Shown piece after piece: positions 12,572-13,032 of a stretch of 13,032 nucleotides of DNA. Position 1 is the stretch's first letter; every line of letters starts with the position of its first letter. Under the pieces are notes generated by a model that was not told the origin of the DNA, did no database searches, and worked only from the letters and a program-made list of their open reading frames with translations. The stretch is from Bacillota bacterium. Its GTDB lineage: Bacteria; Bacillota; Clostridia; Lachnospirales; Lachnospiraceae. The stretch lies in the NCBI GenBank assembly GCA_023424995.1, contig JAFADH010000025.1:1-13032 (forward strand). Direction: 5' to 3'. The position numbers were made by a program, and so were the translations under genes.

Positions 12572-12784
12572 TTATACAATATTTACTTGTTCTACTAATT
12601 CCCGTATATTATTTACCAATTTATGATTATCATATTTCTCTGTTACTTCAATGTAACAATCATTAAAACTTTCATTTGGAATATCATAATTTTCCCTTTT
12701 TGCACAATATTCTATCTTCCGTAAAATATAACATAGTCGGAATTGAGGTCTGTAGAATGCATAAGATTCGTAAGACCTTTTATC
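12572..12784 (-). pseudogene. Start-less 70-codon gene remnant
   Basis: This minus-strand frame is open for 70 codons from a TGA at 12787 to a TAA at 12574-12572. It reads SYESYAFYRPQFRLCYILRK, later ENYDIPNESFNDCYIEV and ends NNIRELVEQVNIV, with convincing protein composition. It has no ATG, GTG or TTG in its first 55 codons, so it is the 3' end of a lost gene. Its 5' end meets the recombinase remnant on the other strand (12743-12931), suggesting a recombination junction near 12745-12785. The family is not recognised. Confidence 0.45.
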
Positions 12785-12931
12785 TCAAAGCTATTCGAAG
12801 CAGGGATACATTCGAAAAGGATTCAACAAATTAGCGGCCATAATAATATGCATACACTATACAAATGTCATTGCTTTAGCACTGAAGAAGATACCTCCAT
12901 CATGGTAAAATTGAACTACGCTTCAGTATAA
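12743..12931 (+). pseudogene. C-terminal remnant of a tyrosine recombinase (integrase)
   Basis: The frame reads SKLFEAGIHSKRIQQISGHN followed by NMHTLYKCHC, which fits the end of tyrosine recombinases: the LFEAG helix, the K-x-IQ-x-xxGH segment with the conserved His, and a Tyr just after. Everything before about 12760 is missing or degraded, including the first conserved Arg box, and the usual T-x-x-Y-x-H context is altered, so it cannot be active. It lies about 80 bases from the 3' end of a tmRNA-like gene, a favoured integrase target, and is best explained as the scar of an integrated element. Confidence 0.55.
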
Positions 12932-12958
12932 CAGAGTGTAACAAGAATTTTAAAGAAC

Positions 12959-12996
12959 AAAAAAATGGGAAAACCTTATAAATCAAGGTTTTCCCA
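12959..12996 (-). terminator. Terminator downstream of the tmRNA-like gene
   Basis: TGGGAAAACCTT (12966-12977) pairs with AAGGTTTTCCCA (12985-12996), a perfect 12-bp stem with a 7-base loop. On the minus strand it is followed by seven T (12965-12959). It lies 14 bases after the 3' end of the structural RNA at 13010. Confidence 0.85.
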
Positions 12997-13009
12997 TTCA
13001 AAATCGCTA

Positions 13010-13032
13010 TGGAGCTGAGGGGAGTTGAACCC
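13010..13032 (-). ncRNA. ssrA: 3' end of tmRNA (ssrA), partial
   Basis: On the minus strand the window ends with GGGTTCAACTCCCC followed by TCAGCTCCA. This is a T-arm with loop TTCAACT and the 3' acceptor strand CAGCTCC plus discriminator A at 13010; CCA is not encoded. The U at acceptor position 70 would allow the G3-U70 pair required by alanyl-tRNA synthetase, shared by tmRNA and tRNA-Ala. The T-loop and acceptor match the E. coli tmRNA 3' end as I remember it (GGGTTCAACTCCCGCCAGCTCCACCA is its close relative), and a single-gene terminator follows, so tmRNA is preferred over tRNA-Ala. The body of the gene is outside the window. Confidence 0.6.

Noticed and set aside
12743..12931. A functional small integrase or excisionase
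   Set aside because: Only the last recombinase segment is present; the first conserved Arg box and all earlier domains are absent and the start would be a TTG without a ribosome site.

Overview
The window looks like a chromosomal segment of a low-to-moderate-GC anaerobic Firmicute, most likely a clostridium of the Lachnospiraceae or a related gut or rumen lineage. The reasons are strong AGGAGG-type ribosome sites, AT-rich spacers, a plant glucuronoxylan enzyme (GH115), a MerR protein joined to a zinc ribbon, and a tmRNA-like 3' end that does not encode CCA. No database search was possible, so names rest on motifs and remembered family patterns.

Layout. (1) 1-4544, plus strand: a -10 box, a 24-codon leader peptide starting MLC, a hairpin across its stop codon and an intrinsic terminator, followed by a tightly coupled four-gene operon: a 52-aa basic peptide, a MoxR-type AAA+ ATPase, a metallopeptidase-like/VWA protein (DUF2201-like) and a 444-aa HEAT-like protein. 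(2) 4545-7908, minus strand: a short GH115-type alpha-glucuronidase, a broken small ORF and a 214-aa probable dimeric alpha/beta-barrel protein, with four imperfect 21-bp repeats in the GH115 leader. (3) 7909-9215: gene-poor, AT-rich and littered with fragments, but holding a striking 48-aa Cys/Arg-rich peptide gene with five tandem pentapeptide units and its own ribosome site and terminator. (4) 9216-12539, minus strand: a chain of five genes (MerR/GyrI-like/zinc-ribbon regulator, uracil-DNA-glycosylase-like protein, a 164-aa unknown, a GrpB-family protein and a 114-aa unknown) behind a textbook MerR-type promoter with a 19-bp spacer and a palindrome. (5) 12540-13032: gene remnants, including the C-terminal end of a tyrosine recombinase, next to the terminator and 3' end of a probable ssrA (tmRNA) gene. 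This fits an old integration site.

How the parts may work together. The first operon is the best candidate for an undescribed system. An AAA+ motor and its VWA partner are a known pairing (MoxR/VWA, RavA/ViaA-like). Here the VWA protein carries two copies of the metallopeptidase-like domain, one lacking the catalytic Glu, the third protein is probably a helical-repeat scaffold, and the whole operon sits behind what looks like a ribosome-sensing attenuator similar in layout to tet(M)-type leaders. I infer, without proof, a conflict or stress system switched on when translation is disturbed. The GH115 cluster is ordinary hemicellulose catabolism. The MerR operon is probably autoregulated, with a DNA-repair-like enzyme as first target.
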